In this document: piece after piece, positions 1-5,263 of the stretch
Layout of the letters: each line of letters starts with the position of its first letter
Position numbering within the stretch: the stretch's first letter is position 1
Origin: JBFGRM01 sp041563675
Lineage (GTDB): Bacteria > Nitrospirota > Nitrospiria > Nitrospirales > Nitrospiraceae
Direction of reading: 5' to 3'
NCBI GenBank assembly: GCA_041563675.1
Contig: JBFGRM010000109.1
Location: 1 to 7,990 of the forward strand
Length of the DNA stretch: 7,990 nt
Program-made: the position numbers and the translations under genes
Notes under the pieces: model-generated
What the model was told of the DNA's origin: nothing
Database searches by the model: none
What the model saw: only the letters and a program-made list of their open reading frames with translations

Positions 1-818
1 CCCACCAGGAGCCCGACGGCGCTGAGCGTCGTCAGGTTGAGCTGGAACGCCCTGACCATCCGCTCCACCTGCCGGCTGCGATGAGACGGACGCGCCACCG
101 TCACGGTCGCAGGGAGCAGGTCCCGAAGGTCCGCGGCCACCTCCTCGACGGATCGTTCCGTGCCGGTGACCACGTCTATTCGATCGAGCCGTCCCACGAG
201 CCCGAAGAGCTCCTGGGCCGCCGCGATGTCCATGACGGCCAGGTGCTCCCAGGCCGACGACAGGTCCGTCGTCGCCGTGATCACACCCTCCACCGTCACC
301 TGACGGCGCGCGGTGCCCACGAAGAGGTCGAGCTCACGCCCCGGTTCCAGATTCCATTTCTCCGCCAGCCGCTTGCCGACGAACAGGGTGGTCGGACGGA
401 GCAACCGGTCAACGAACCGTTCCTCGTCGCCAGGGATCTCGACACGAAACTCTTTGAACTCGGCGGCCTCGAGCAGGTCCAGCGCCAGGATGCGCATCGT
501 CTGCTGGGCCTGCGGTCCGGAGGCCACTGTGCCGCCGATCGCCAAGACCGGCAGGGCGGCGGCCACGTCCGGATGACGCCGCACGGGCACGATCAGTCGT
601 TCGTCGAACCCGAGGTCTCCGGCGGTGATCTGGAGCGTGGCCTGCCCGGCGACGGAGGTGACCGCCTCCTCGAAGGATCGCAGCACTTCGACGTTGGCGG
701 TTCGGATGGCGACGGAGACCGAGACGCCGAGGGCGATGCCGACCACGGTGATGGTGGTGCGGATGGGGCGCCCGGTCAGGTGGCGTTGCGCAAGAATGCG
801 TAGGGCCGTGGTGAGCAC
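1..818 (-). CDS. ABC transporter permease, MacB/FtsX type (partial: N-terminal 272 residues)
   Basis: The minus strand is open from a GTG at 818 to the window edge, so the C-terminus is missing. The product begins MLTTALRILAQRHLTG. A membrane segment lies at about residues 21-40 (TITVVGIALGVSVSVA). A roughly 200-residue soluble region follows, as in the periplasmic MacB_PCD domain, and at about residue 245 a second hydrophobic stretch begins (VRAFQLNLTTLSAVGLLVG), typical of the start of an FtsX domain. Such permeases dimerise in the inner membrane, and a separate cytoplasmic ATPase drives them to move lipids, lipoproteins or peptides. The likely partner is the LolD-like ATPase at 2135-2815 on the same strand. 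GTG 818 is chosen because the frame reaches a TAA a short way upstream with no ATG between; its ribosome binding site is weak. The family is clear, the substrate is unknown. Confidence 0.85.
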   Translation of the reverse strand, partial: MLTTALRILAQRHLTGRPIRTTITVVGIALGVSVSVAIRTANVEVLRSFEEAVTSVAGQATLQITAGDLGFDERLIVPVRRHPDVAAALPVLAIGGTVASGPQAQQTMRILALDLLEAAEFKEFRVEIPGDEERFVDRLLRPTTLFVGKRLAEKWNLEPGRELDLFVGTARRQVTVEGVITATTDLSSAWEHLAVMDIAAAQELFGLVGRLDRIDVVTGTERSVEEVAADLRDLLPATVTVARPSHRSRQVERMVRAFQLNLTTLSAVGLLV

Positions 819-861
819 GTAGACTCGCAGAGAATAACGGGATAACCAGAATCCCGTAGCC

Positions 862-893
862 TTGTTTACAGAGCGGTCAAAACTTTGTTACAG
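862..893. promoter_or_regulatory. Divergent intergenic region with a near-direct repeat, possible operator
   Basis: The 98-base gap between the permease start (818) and the LuxR-type gene start (917) must hold the promoters of both. It contains TTGTTTACAG at 862-871 and TTGTTACAG at 885-893, about 23 bases apart, close to two helical turns. The spacing suits a protein bound on one face of the DNA, and the LuxR-type regulator next door would be a natural candidate. No convincing paired -35/-10 boxes were found in either direction. The repeat is visible; any operator role is inference. Confidence 0.3.
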
Positions 894-916
894 TGTTCGT
901 TCGGAGAGTCCAGACC

Positions 917-1198
917 ATGACGAGAGGAAGGGCGACACAGAAAAAGCGCCGCAAGGCCAAGCCGAGCAAAGCCGCCAAGTCTGCGGGAGCGCTGACCCCG
1001 CGTCAGAAGGAAATTCTTCGGCTGGTCGCGCAGGGACTGACGAATCGCGAGGTCGCCCATGCCTTGAGGATCAGCGTGCGCACGGTGGAAGTGCATCGCT
1101 TCAACTTGATGCGCCGCCTGCGGGTCCGCAACGTCGCCCAACTGCTCCGCCAGGCCCTGCTTCTGCGCCTCCTTCCCAAGAACTTCATGTCCCGGTAG
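917..1198 (+). CDS. Stand-alone LuxR/GerE-type helix-turn-helix DNA-binding protein (93 aa)
   Basis: The protein is a basic N-terminal tail (residues 1-24, rich in Lys, Arg and Ala) followed by one LuxR C-terminal HTH domain at about residues 25-88. Family positions are present: LTPRQKEIL at 26-34, G40, N43-E45, the recognition helix with S53-V54-R55-T56-V57 and H60. There is no receiver, autoinducer-binding or PAS domain, so it resembles an isolated output domain like GerE. ATG 917 is preferred over GTG 893 because GGAGAG lies 8 bases before it. The gene ends 4 bases from the convergent pyrD stop, leaving no room for a terminator, and diverges from the permease gene. Regulation of the permease, pyrD or itself is plausible from position only. 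A partner kinase or effector is not visible. Confidence 0.85.
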   Translation: MTRGRATQKKRRKAKPSKAAKSAGALTPRQKEILRLVAQGLTNREVAHALRISVRTVEVHRFNLMRRLRVRNVAQLLRQALLLRLLPKNFMSR

Positions 1199-1202
1199 CC
1201 TG

Positions 1203-2138
1203 CTAGAGCTCTCGTAGTTTCCCGACACAGGCCGACGGCGACGCGTAGCCCTTCTTTTCCAGCACGCTCGCCAGCTCCGCTTCCAAGCGAGAGAACACCC
1301 CGACCCCTTCTTCCACGAGTTGCGTGCCGATCTGCACGGCCGACGCGCCGCAGAGGAGGTGCTCGAAGGCATCCGTCCCGTTCACGACGCCCCCCGTGCC
1401 GATGATCGGCATCCGCCCCTGAAACAACTTCCAGAAGGCGCGCACGTTCGCCAGGGCAACGGGCTTGATCAGGCTGCCGCCGAGGCCGCCGAACCCGCCC
1501 TTCGGCTTGATTACGACGGCCTCGCGCTCCGGATCGACGACGAGGCCGTTCCCGACCGAGTTGATGAGGGAAAGGAAGTCCACCCCGACCCGATCGAGCA
1601 CCTGCGCCATCCTCTCGTGGTGCGCCGGATCGAAGTAGGGCGGCAGCTTGACGCCCATCGCCACGCGGACGACCTCGCGGAGCTGGCGGAGCACCCGCTC
1701 CGATGCCTCGCTGTCATAGCCGATTTGCGGCTCGCCGGGGATGTTGGGGCAAGAGAGGTTGATCTCCATCAGGTCGGGACCGGCGGCGGCAATGGTCCGC
1801 GCAATCGTCACGAAGTCTTGCTCGCACAACCCGGCCACGCTCGCGATCACCGGCTTGCCGAACCGCTTGAGCTCGGGGATGAGCTCCGCATAGGCGCGGT
1901 AGCCGAGATTCGGGAGCCCCATCGAATTGATGGAGCCCAGCGGGATGGCTTGATACCGCGGCTCCGGATTGCCCTGGCGCGACTCGAGCGTCATCGATTT
2001 GGTGACCACCGCGCCGGCTCGTGAGGTGGCCAGCGCCATGAGCTCGTCACGGGTGACACAGAGCGCCCCCGAGGCGTTCATGAAGCAGCCGGGGAATCGG
2101 ACCCCGGCGATCGTGACGGAGAGGTCCATGGGCTTCAC
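1203..2138 (-). CDS. pyrD: Dihydroorotate dehydrogenase, class 1A-like (311 aa)
   Basis: This flavoprotein oxidises dihydroorotate to orotate in de novo pyrimidine synthesis. The sequence follows the soluble, fumarate-using class 1A enzymes such as Lactococcus PyrDA. It has MNASG at 20-24, TKS at 46-48, GSINSMGLPN at 68-77, NLSCPNIPG at 127-135 with the expected catalytic Cys130, VKLPPYF at 163-169, NSVGNGL from 193, KPKGGFGGLGG and the phosphate-binding IIGTGG. Its 311 residues match the class 1A length, and it lacks the N-terminal membrane extension of class 2. A class 1B enzyme would normally need PyrK, which is not next to it. Start GTG 2138 overlaps the ATPase stop as GTGA, suggesting translational coupling; ATG 2129 is an alternative. 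It ends 4 bases from the convergent LuxR-type gene. Use of fumarate is inferred from similarity. Confidence 0.93.
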   Translation of the reverse strand: MKPMDLSVTIAGVRFPGCFMNASGALCVTRDELMALATSRAGAVVTKSMTLESRQGNPEPRYQAIPLGSINSMGLPNLGYRAYAELIPELKRFGKPVIASVAGLCEQDFVTIARTIAAAGPDLMEINLSCPNIPGEPQIGYDSEASERVLRQLREVVRVAMGVKLPPYFDPAHHERMAQVLDRVGVDFLSLINSVGNGLVVDPEREAVVIKPKGGFGGLGGSLIKPVALANVRAFWKLFQGRMPIIGTGGVVNGTDAFEHLLCGASAVQIGTQLVEEGVGVFSRLEAELASVLEKKGYASPSACVGKLREL

Positions 2139-2815
2139 GCCGGCACCGGTTCCGGCACGAGCCTGCCGTCGTGCAGGATGTGCATCCGATCGGCTTGGCG
2201 CGCCGCCGCCTGGCTGTGTGTCACGAGGAAGATCGTTTGCCCCAGCTCTCGCTGAAGCCTCTTCAGGAGCGTGATGATGTCGGCCCCATGCTTGCTGTCC
2301 AGGTTTCCGGTCGGCTCATCGGCCAGGATGAGCGGAGGCCGGTGCACCAGCGCCCTGGCCACGGCGACCCGCTGCTGCTCGCCGCCCGACAACTCACTGG
2401 GTCGGTGGCGCGCCCGCGGCACCATATCGACAATCGCGAGGCTCTCGGCCACGCGCTGGCGAACAGCCTTCCCGCTTTCGCCCCGCAGCAGGAGCGGCAG
2501 CGCGACATTCTCCTCCGCGGTCAGGCCGGGGATGAGGTGAAAGGCCTGAAAGACCATCCCGATCACCTCGCGCCGCACCCTGGTCCAGTCGGCATCACTG
2601 AAGCTGGCGGCCGACCGGCCCAGCAGGACCACCTCGCCGGAGGTCGGCTGGTCAAGCCCGGCGATGAGGTTCAACAACGTGCTCTTGCCGCAGCCGCTCG
2701 GACCCATCAGCGCGCAAAACTCACCCTTGGCGAGCTCGAGGGAGACTCCCCGCAACGCGTCGATCACCGCACCGCCGCGCAGGTACTGCTTGGTCACTTC
2801 GTGAAGCGATATCAT
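2135..2815 (-). CDS. ABC transporter ATP-binding protein, LolD/MacB type (226 aa)
   Basis: This is a cytoplasmic ATPase subunit of an exporter-like ABC transporter. All nucleotide-binding motifs are intact: Walker A GPSGCGKST at 38-46, Q-loop glutamine at 90 (MVFQAFHLIPGLTAEENV), signature LSGGEQQRVA at 142-151, Walker B LILADEPTGNLDS at 162-174 with catalytic E167, and H-loop histidine at 200. The Q-loop and DEPTGNLDS wording are typical of the LolD/MacB/FtsE branch, whose partners are FtsX-type permeases. The partial permease at 1-818 is therefore the best partner, although pyrD and an opposite-strand regulator lie between them. The ATG at 2815 has only a weak, AT-rich leader and no clear Shine-Dalgarno. 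The substrate cannot be told; lipoprotein release, lipid handling or peptide export all fit. Confidence 0.93.
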   Translation of the reverse strand: MISLHEVTKQYLRGGAVIDALRGVSLELAKGEFCALMGPSGCGKSTLLNLIAGLDQPTSGEVVLLGRSAASFSDADWTRVRREVIGMVFQAFHLIPGLTAEENVALPLLLRGESGKAVRQRVAESLAIVDMVPRARHRPSELSGGEQQRVAVARALVHRPPLILADEPTGNLDSKHGADIITLLKRLQRELGQTIFLVTHSQAAARQADRMHILHDGRLVPEPVPA

Positions 2816-2837
2816 ATACTAATAATATCTTAATACT
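2809..2837 (-). promoter_or_regulatory. AT-rich patch at the ATPase start, possible -10 region
   Basis: A strikingly AT-rich stretch in otherwise GC-rich DNA surrounds the ATPase start. On the minus strand it contains TATTAT-like -10 candidates and an imperfect tandem repeat: AGTAT-N3-GATAT beginning at 2837 and AGTAT-N2-GATAT beginning at 2820, the second copy spanning the start codon. No convincing -35 box was found at the right distance. It may be the promoter of the ATPase-pyrD pair, giving a very short leader. Confidence 0.3.
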
Positions 2838-2883
2838 TTCCGTCGTTCCGTCCGCTATCCGTCGGGCCCGTGGCTCGTTCTTA

Positions 2884-2912
2884 CCACAACCTTGTTGACC
2901 CCCACAACCTTG
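2884..2912 (+). repeat. Exact 11-base direct repeat upstream of comF
   Basis: CCACAACCTTG occurs at 2884-2894 and again at 2902-2912, a period of 18 bases. The second copy runs into the TTGACA box of the probable comF promoter. It also lies between the divergent ATPase and comF genes, so a bound protein could affect both. An operator role is inferred. Confidence 0.5.
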
Positions 2913-2938
2913 ACAGGCGCACTGCGACGGGCTACACA
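2910..2938 (+). promoter_or_regulatory. Probable sigma-70 promoter for comF
   Basis: A perfect TTGACA (2910-2915) is followed after 17 bases by TACACA (2933-2938), which matches the -10 consensus at its first, second and fourth positions. Transcription would begin near 2945, about 50 bases before the comF start. The -35 is strong and the -10 weak, a pattern often seen when an activator helps. Confidence 0.5.
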
Positions 2939-2997
2939 GCTTCTGCGCCGAGCTTTTCGCACACCCGCTCACCTCGGCCTGATTCGCGGGAGCTTCT

Positions 2998-3732
2998 GTG
3001 TCGTCCCTCGCCACGCTCGCCCGGCATCTCCTCCACACGCTCTTGCCCATGGGCTGTGCGTCCTGCGGGGTCGCGCTGGGCGGAGACCCGGTGCCATTTT
3101 TCTGCCGATCATGCTGGCGTAAGATCCGGCCGTTGGCGGGACCGGCTTGCCCGCGATGCGGCCGGCCCTTCCCTTCCCCGGCGGCGCTCCGCTACAGTCC
3201 GGCTCATCGCTGCAGCGACTGCCACCACCGGAGGCCGTCCTACACGCGGGCGTGGTCCTTGTACGCCTACGAGGGGCCCCTCCGTGACGCCATCTGCTTG
3301 TACAAATATCGTGGCAAGGTGTCGCTGCGAGACGCGCTGGGTCAGCTCATGGTGCGACATTGGCCCGACGTCGAGCCGGTGGACATGGTGATCCCGGTTC
3401 CCCTGCATCCAACGCGTTTGCGCGAGCGGCAGTTCAACCAGGTTTTGCTTCTCGCCGACGGGCTCAGCCGTCGAGCAGGTGCGCCCGTTCGACCCGCCAT
3501 GCTGACTCGCAGCCGGGAGACGAGGCCGCAGGCCGGGCTGACTCGACGGCAGCGCCGGCTCGGCTTGCGCCGCTGTTTTACCGTGCCCAGGCCGGAGACC
3601 ATCGCGGGCAAGCGGATCCTGCTGATCGACGACGTCTTTACGACCGGCACGACGGTCAACGAGTGCGCCAAAGCGCTGCGCAAAGCCGGCTCGGGGGACG
3701 TGTATGTGGTGACCCTCGCAAGAACACTCTAA
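2998..3732 (+). CDS. comF: ComF-family amidophosphoribosyltransferase-like protein (244 aa)
   Basis: The N-terminal third carries four CxxC pairs, at Cys 20/23, 36/39, 51/54 and 72/75, the double zinc-finger arrangement of ComF/GntX proteins. The rest is a type I phosphoribosyltransferase fold: DMVIPVPLHPTRLRERQFNQ is the family's conserved central motif, and ILLIDDVFTTGTT at about 207-219 is the PRPP-binding loop. In Bacillus and Haemophilus, ComF homologues are cytoplasmic and needed for uptake of transforming DNA; in many other bacteria the role is unknown. The start is GTG 2998, preceded by GGGAG 5 bases upstream. Length is close to the usual 220-250. No other competence gene sits beside it, although a ComEA-like domain occurs in the lipoprotein at 5869-6606. 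Family assignment is firm, function in this host is not. Confidence 0.93.
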   Translation: MSSLATLARHLLHTLLPMGCASCGVALGGDPVPFFCRSCWRKIRPLAGPACPRCGRPFPSPAALRYSPAHRCSDCHHRRPSYTRAWSLYAYEGPLRDAICLYKYRGKVSLRDALGQLMVRHWPDVEPVDMVIPVPLHPTRLRERQFNQVLLLADGLSRRAGAPVRPAMLTRSRETRPQAGLTRRQRRLGLRRCFTVPRPETIAGKRILLIDDVFTTGTTVNECAKALRKAGSGDVYVVTLARTL

Positions 3733-3738
3733 TCACAA

Positions 3739-3775
3739 AGTTTTGAGTTCTTAACTCTGAGTTTTGAGTTATAAT
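3739..3775 (+). repeat. Tandem AT-rich repeat ending in a TATAAT box
   Basis: AGTTTTGAGTT occurs at 3739-3749 and 3760-3770, a period of 21 bases, with a GAGTT/AACTC inverted pair between the copies (3745-3757). The second copy runs into a perfect TATAAT at 3770-3775. No good -35 box is placed 16-18 bases before it, so a promoter for the downstream zinc-ribbon gene is possible but weakly supported. The stretch is much more AT-rich than its surroundings. Confidence 0.4.
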
Positions 3776-3790
3776 GGTTAGATACCCATT

Positions 3791-3892
3791 CCGTCATGCC
3801 TGCGAAAGCAGGCATCCATCTGCGCGCTAGCACGGCGGGATGCGCGCGGCGCAGCGACAGGGCCTGGATTCCTGCTTTCGCAGGAATGACGG
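3791..3892. repeat. REP/MITE-like element: two hairpins in inverted orientation
   Basis: The left unit (3791-3817) and the right unit (3866-3892) are 27 bases each and are reverse complements apart from two positions. Each unit is itself a hairpin with an 8-bp stem: ATGCCTGC-GAAA-GCAGGCAT at 3796-3815, and ATTCCTGC-TTTC-GCAGGAAT at 3868-3887. The outer ends CCGTC and GACGG also pair between units. A GC-rich 48-base core separates them. The pattern matches the widespread REP/BIME-type intergenic palindromes containing GTCATTCC and GGAATGAC. It lies in the spacer between comF and the zinc-ribbon gene and interrupts neither. If transcribed it could form a long stem or act as a weak terminator. 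Confidence 0.85.
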
Positions 3893-3930
3893 AGGGGACG
3901 CAGTAAAGTAAAGACTCGCAACTGTTTCTT

Positions 3931-4275
3931 ATGCCGATCTATGAATACCGGTGCAATGACTGCCGAAAGCGCTGCACCTTTCTGGTGCTGAGCTCGAACA
4001 ATCCACCTCCCGTGCAGTGCAAACATTGCCAGGGCCAGAACCTCGAGCGTGTCATGTCGCGCTTCGCGGCGCCAAAGTCGGAGGACGCGCGGCTGGAATC
4101 CCTGGCGGATCCCTCCAAGCTCGGCGATGTGGACGAGAACGACCCGCGAAGCATGGCGAAATTCATGAAGAAGTTGGGGCAGGAGATGGGCGAGGACTTT
4201 GGCGACGAGATGGATCAGGCCATGGATGAGACGGAGGCCGGGGCCGCGGATGGGGAGGCTGGTGACATAGATTGA
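3931..4275 (+). CDS. FmdB-family zinc-ribbon protein (114 aa)
   Basis: The N-terminus MPIYEYRCNDC is the hallmark of the FmdB/CxxC_CxxC_SSSS family. Cys8/Cys11 and Cys30/Cys33 would bind one zinc ion in a small ribbon, with an extra Cys15 nearby. Residues from about 60 onward are strongly acidic and Met-rich (for example GEDFGDEMDQAMDE) and probably disordered or helical. FmdB was named as a presumed regulator of a formamidase operon; for most members, including this one, the role is unknown. No clear Shine-Dalgarno precedes ATG 3931, but the conserved N-terminus fixes the start. The stop codon at 4273-4275 lies inside an inverted repeat, just before the promoter of the next gene. Confidence 0.9.
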   Translation: MPIYEYRCNDCRKRCTFLVLSSNNPPPVQCKHCQGQNLERVMSRFAAPKSEDARLESLADPSKLGDVDENDPRSMAKFMKKLGQEMGEDFGDEMDQAMDETEAGAADGEAGDID

Positions 4276-4287
4276 CAGGGACTGTCA
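4272..4287. promoter_or_regulatory. Inverted repeat TGACAG-GGA-CTGTCA, possible operator
   Basis: A perfect 6-base inverted repeat with a 3-base centre (4273-4287) overlaps the stop codon of the zinc-ribbon gene. It sits 9 bases before the TTGACA box of the next promoter. Further TGACAT copies occur at 4263-4268 and 4298-4303. No U-tract follows, so an operator fits better than a terminator. The adjacent helix-turn-helix protein could bind here; this is inference. Confidence 0.35.
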
Positions 4288-4296
4288 TAAATCTTC

Positions 4297-4325
4297 TTGA
4301 CATTCAAGGCTGGCCTCCCTAGTAT
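4297..4325 (+). promoter_or_regulatory. Sigma-70-type promoter for the HTH-mraZ operon
   Basis: TTGACA at 4297-4302 is followed after exactly 17 bases by TAGTAT at 4320-4325, four of six matching the -10 consensus. Transcription would start near 4332, about 50 bases before the helix-turn-helix gene. This is among the best promoter matches in the window and sets the HTH/mraZ pair apart from the zinc-ribbon gene. Confidence 0.6.
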
Positions 4326-4383
4326 TTCTTCTCTAACTGCGGTCTTCCCACCCACGCTGGCAGCGACACGATGGATTTACGTC

Positions 4384-4587
4384 ATGCCCCAGCAGCCCAA
4401 GGACGAACTGCTGACCGCAGCCGAAACCTGCCGCTATCTGAAAATTACGCCGCGGACCTTGTATCGGTACCTGAAAAGCCACCAGATTCCTGCCTTCAAG
4501 CTGGGCAAGGAGTGGCGATTCGTTCGGTCGGACCTCGAACAATGGATCAAGGAGCGCACCGCCGTGATGCGACAGGAATCCCAGTGA
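4384..4587 (+). CDS. Small excisionase/MerR-like helix-turn-helix protein (67 aa)
   Basis: Nearly the whole protein is one HTH_17 (excisionase-family, winged helix) domain. It shows LLTAAETCRYLKITPRTLYRYL at 9-30 read as two helices with a turn, then the wing IPAFKLGKEWRFVRSDLEQWI at 35-55. This signature occurs in phage excisionases and in many small chromosomal DNA-binding proteins; there is no integrase in the window, so a recombination role is not supported. ATG 4384 is preferred because upstream in-frame codons read as promoter and leader sequence, although its ribosome binding site is weak. The stop codon overlaps the Shine-Dalgarno of mraZ and the gap is 12 bases, so the two are almost certainly co-transcribed. 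Confidence 0.87.
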   Translation: MPQQPKDELLTAAETCRYLKITPRTLYRYLKSHQIPAFKLGKEWRFVRSDLEQWIKERTAVMRQESQ

Positions 4588-4592
4588 GGAGG
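4586..4592 (+). promoter_or_regulatory. Ribosome binding site of mraZ
   Basis: GAGGAGG lies 7 bases before ATG 4600 and shares bases with the TGA stop of the preceding gene (4585-4587). It fixes the mraZ start and suggests coupled translation. Confidence 0.8.
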
Positions 4593-4599
4593 CCGTCCC

Positions 4600-5040
4600 A
4601 TGTTTGCGGGTGAATATCTCTGCAAGGTTGATGAGAAAGGCCGTTTCCTCGTCCCCTCCCCGATCCGAGAGGAGCTGGAGTCCCAGGGCACCGGCGTCGT
4701 GTTCCTCAAAGCGCCGGAGCAATCCCTGTGGCTGTACTCGACCTCGGAGTGGGAGAAGGTCCTCGAGCGCACCAAGTCCAAGCTAGATGACGACCAGAGC
4801 CGCTTGTTCATGCACTTTGTCGTCAATGAGGCGGGAACCTCCGAGGTGGACAAGACCGGGCGCGTGCTCATCCCGGGACGATTGCGCAAGATGATCCCGG
4901 TCGACGAGGACCAGGAGATCATTCTGGTCGGCCTCTACCACCGCATGGAAATCTGGAATCCGGCCGAGTGGCGTCGGTACCTGGCCAAGACGGAGGATAA
5001 GTACGAGCAGCAGCTCAACCGGATCCTGAATCTTTTGTAG
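4600..5040 (+). CDS. mraZ: MraZ-type transcriptional regulator, AbrB-like double domain (146 aa)
   Basis: MraZ is a ring-forming DNA-binding protein that, in other bacteria, controls the division and cell wall (dcw) gene cluster. Two SpoVT/AbrB-like repeats are visible, each with the DxxGR motif: DEKGRFLVP at 11-19 and DKTGRVLIP at 84-92. The start MFAGEY and the ending motif MEIWNPAEW (116-124) are also family-typical. Length is close to E. coli MraZ (152). It follows the HTH gene by 12 bases, with a strong ribosome binding site. Elsewhere mraZ is normally followed by rsmH, ftsL and ftsI; here a RusA-like nuclease comes next, so this copy is detached from dcw or is a paralogue. I looked for the usual TGGGN boxes at 10-base spacing upstream and found no clean set. 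Confidence 0.92.
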   Translation: MFAGEYLCKVDEKGRFLVPSPIREELESQGTGVVFLKAPEQSLWLYSTSEWEKVLERTKSKLDDDQSRLFMHFVVNEAGTSEVDKTGRVLIPGRLRKMIPVDEDQEIILVGLYHRMEIWNPAEWRRYLAKTEDKYEQQLNRILNLL

Positions 5041-5263
5041 CCACCCCTCGCCTGTGCCCAAGCCACGCAGAACTCGCCCCTCTCCGCTTCGTGTCGTTGC
5101 GGCCCGCCGCACGTCCTATCGGCCCCCGCAATCCCGCGCCAAGCCGCGAGCCGACGAGCCCGCGGTGGGATCCTCCCCCGCGATCCTGAGGCGTGTCCGC
5201 TCGCCGCGCATACTCCCTGGGGAGCCTCGGCAGGCCCTTTCGGGATCCGTCACCGCGGACAGC

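Noticed and set aside
81..803. Long plus-strand open frame opposite the permease
   Set aside because: The product is Arg/Gly/Asp-rich with no family likeness, while the minus strand gives a coherent MacB/FtsX-type permease with membrane segments. It is a shadow frame in GC-rich DNA.
1320..2024. 234-codon plus-strand frame opposite pyrD
   Set aside because: It lies antisense to an unmistakable PyrD and its product resembles nothing; the third-base pattern favours the minus strand.
2171..2833. 220-codon plus-strand frame opposite the ABC ATPase
   Set aside because: The minus strand encodes all ABC ATPase motifs intact. The plus frame is the mirror of that coding bias.
3778..4026. Minus-strand frame across the REP-like element (contains CESRNPG and ACFRRHDG)
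   Set aside because: Such peptide strings are the well-known false translation of GGAATGAC-type palindromic repeats; the frame also overlaps the real zinc-ribbon gene.
4340..4600. TCCCA/TGGGA motifs as an MraZ operator upstream of mraZ
   Set aside because: Copies at 4579-4583 and 4596-4600, and the TTCCCACCCA at 4345-4354, do not show the 10-base spacing of known MraZ boxes, and one overlaps the start codon.
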